Positions 62,489-64,000 of a stretch of DNA of 64,000 bases are shown here, in pieces (position 1 is the stretch's first letter; each line of letters starts with the position of its first letter). This DNA is from Leishmania mexicana MHOM/GT/2001/U1103. Its lineage: Eukaryota; Euglenozoa; Kinetoplastea; Trypanosomatida; Trypanosomatidae. The stretch lies in NCBI RefSeq assembly GCF_000234665.1, contig NC_018306.1:124001-188000 (forward strand), written 5' to 3'. The position numbers and the translations under genes are program-made. The notes under the pieces were generated by a model. The model did not search any database. It worked only from the letters and a program-made list of their open reading frames with translations, and was not told where the DNA came from.

Positions 62489-64000
62489 TCACACCACGCG
62501 CGGCGCCGCCTGTTGTGCGTGGCTGTACTTGACCACGCGGCCGTACTTCAGCTCCTCCGCCAGCACAAACGGCTTGCCCAGCCAGCGGCGCTGCTTGATA
62601 AGGTCCGTGCAGCGTGGCAGTGGCGACACCAGCAGCGAGCATGCCAGCTCCTGCCGCTGCTGCTGCTGCCCGTGTCCATCGTCCTCGGGAGGCAATCCCG
62701 TTGCTGAGGTGGGCAGTCGCTGTGGGACCGCGTCAGACCTCAGCACGGCCGCCGTGGATGACGTCGAAGAAGTCGTTGCTGGGGAAGTTTTGGTCGACGC
62801 TGCCGCTGTTGGACGGCCACAAGAGCGCGCCCGCGCACGGACGGGGACTTCGGCCGGGTGAACGAGCAGCGCAGAGGACGCGTTGCGCGGCGGTGGCGTC
62901 GTCGGCAGAAGATAGCGGCACACCATCTCCACCTCAGCCGCCTGTCGTCGCCGTTTTTGCGACACGGCCGCATAGAAACACGAGGGCAGACCGACATCAC
63001 CCCCATTCACTCCCACCCACTCCTTGCAGTCGCCATCCACCTCATGGCGGCCATCCAGTACCCGTGTCGTGCCGCACTCGAACGCCGCCTGCCCCGACCC
63101 GCCGCCGCCGCCGCTGTTGTTTGACGCGTCCTCCCCAAAGGCGCATGCCCACAGCCGCGGTAATGTCTGTAGTGCCACGTCCGGGTGCACATACACAAGC
63201 CACGTGTGTGGACTCGCCATCGGCGCCGCGCTTGGGGAGAGAGGCTCGCTGGCCACGAGTGTCCCACGACCAGAGGCTTCTGCGCCGCGGCCGAGTCGTG
63301 ACGCAGTCGGGTGAGTCCGTGCGGGAGCGCCGTGAGCAGATGACGGCGACGGCGGCGGACCATGCCGAATGTGGCGCCCATCGCGCACCCACTCCCGCTC
63401 GCGCCGTCGCTCCCGTGCCGCGTGCGCCCACTCCTCCAGCTCCTCGGTGTACAGGCGGCACGGCGGGTCCAGGAAGCAGTAGACATACGAGAGGTCGAGG
63501 CTGCGGTGGGAAGCCAGTCTCGCAGCAGCGGACTCTGCCGATCTCCGCGGAAACTGCGCAGCGTGGGTGTGGAACAGTACGCTAAAGTAGGTCCACTCGT
63601 GTTCGTGCGCCAGTAAGACACCGACGCTGTGCGACGCAGATAGGGCTGCTGCGGTGCAGCCCACGCCCAGAGCGTCGGACGCCGCCGGCGACAGGGCGGC
63701 ACAAGACGTCGACGAGAGAGGCAACACCCCCGCGTCTGTTGTCGGTGCAGCGCGCTCGCGTCGACGATGTGCCGCTTGCTCTTGACGCCTGGGCATAGGC
63801 GCAGCGACGTGTACGCGTGGCGGCGGTGCCGGCGGGTGCGCAGAGGAAAAGGCGGCGGTCGTTCTGCTGGGCTCGTGCGAGCACCGACAGATACGCACCT
63901 TCTCCTCGAGGAACGCGTTGGATGCGATGCGGCTCCAGTACTGGTGGCCGACGTCCTCATACAGCCGGTGCGGACGGATACCTGCAGTGGCAGTGCCACG
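62489..64000 (-). CDS. Partial CDS, unknown protein, 5' end off the right edge
   Basis: At least 503 aa, open from base 64000 to the TGA at 62491-62489; the start lies beyond the window. The edge segment reads IRPHRLYEDVGHQYWSRIAS then NAFLEEKVRICRCSHEPSR, which looks like ordered protein. A conserved-looking core includes LSASHSVGVLLAHEHEWTYF then SVLFHTHAAQFPRR, LDLSYVYCFLDPPCRLYTEE and PHTWLVYVHPDVALQTLPRL then WACAFGE, separated by Ala/Ser/Pro-rich linkers. The C-terminus RWLGKPFVLAEELKYGRVVK is again ordered. The WLVYVHPD segment recalls the WxxVHP element of POP1-type proteins, but this is too short to assign. Internal GTG and ATG codons should not be taken as starts. Confidence 0.7.
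   Translation of the reverse strand, partial: RGTATAGIRPHRLYEDVGHQYWSRIASNAFLEEKVRICRCSHEPSRTTAAFSSAHPPAPPPRVHVAAPMPRRQEQAAHRRRERAAPTTDAGVLPLSSTSCAALSPAASDALGVGCTAAALSASHSVGVLLAHEHEWTYFSVLFHTHAAQFPRRSAESAAARLASHRSLDLSYVYCFLDPPCRLYTEELEEWAHAARERRREREWVRDGRHIRHGPPPSPSSAHGAPARTHPTASRLGRGAEASGRGTLVASEPLSPSAAPMASPHTWLVYVHPDVALQTLPRLWACAFGEDASNNSGGGGGSGQAAFECGTTRVLDGRHEVDGDCKEWVGVNGGDVGLPSCFYAAVSQKRRRQAAEVEMVCRYLLPTTPPPRNASSALLVHPAEVPVRARARSCGRPTAAASTKTSPATTSSTSSTAAVLRSDAVPQRLPTSATGLPPEDDGHGQQQQRQELACSLLVSPLPRCTDLIKQRRWLGKPFVLAEELKYGRVVKYSHAQQAAPRVV

Noticed and set aside
1..64000. CRISPR arrays, IS elements, rRNA or tRNA genes
   Set aside because: No direct-repeat and spacer pattern, no transposase motif and no tRNA-like cloverleaf with box A/B was recognised by eye.

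Overview
The window looks like nuclear chromosome sequence of a GC-rich kinetoplastid, most likely a leishmaniine (Leishmania, Leptomonas or Crithidia type). Every supportable gene lies on the minus strand, none has an intron, and 0.4-4 kb gaps full of microsatellites and homopolymer runs separate them. Several starts sit just downstream (minus strand) of a polypyrimidine tract and an AG, the layout of a trans-splice acceptor. KREPA1, a protein of the kinetoplastid RNA-editing machinery, is encoded here. The order CK2 alpha, RPN6, Trm7, UBC9, KREPA1, VDAC, VDAC agrees, from memory, with Trypanosoma brucei chromosome 2; I could not check this.

In transcription order (high to low coordinate): a gene cut by the right edge (64000-62489); a small basic SLX9-like nucleolar protein (61673-61068); a very long low-complexity ORF of 3332 aa (59827-49829); two tandem, strongly diverged VDAC porins (48485-47610 and 43634-42801); a broken AAAP amino-acid transporter (about 41130-39771); an apparently active rhomboid protease (37669-36557); a polytopic membrane protein with a PSI-like ectodomain and a Cys4 zinc module (34304-31278); editosome protein KREPA1 (28840-25742); the SUMO E2 UBC9 (24410-23736); the tRNA 2'-O-methyltransferase Trm7 (22595-21231); proteasome lid subunit RPN6 (20144-18555); CK2 alpha (17095-15950); an unrecognised, probably mitochondrial protein (14138-10971); a UAA-family nucleotide-sugar/PAPS-type transporter (9777-6955); a broken GT10 fucosyltransferase (about 5365-2240); and the exosome RNase PH-fold subunit RRP41B/RRP46-like (1600-572).

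The genes do not form a functional operon. They are housekeeping genes (RNA processing and modification, proteasome, SUMO, kinase, mitochondrial outer membrane, Golgi transport, intramembrane proteolysis) that are probably co-transcribed in one polycistron. The accessory signals are the two multi-frameshift pseudogenes, a perfect 20-bp inverted repeat at 42262-42314, long lineage-type insertions in conserved proteins (UBC9, KREPA1, the UAA transporter), and the giant disordered ORF. I found no tRNA, rRNA, CRISPR array, insertion sequence or convincing new multi-gene system.
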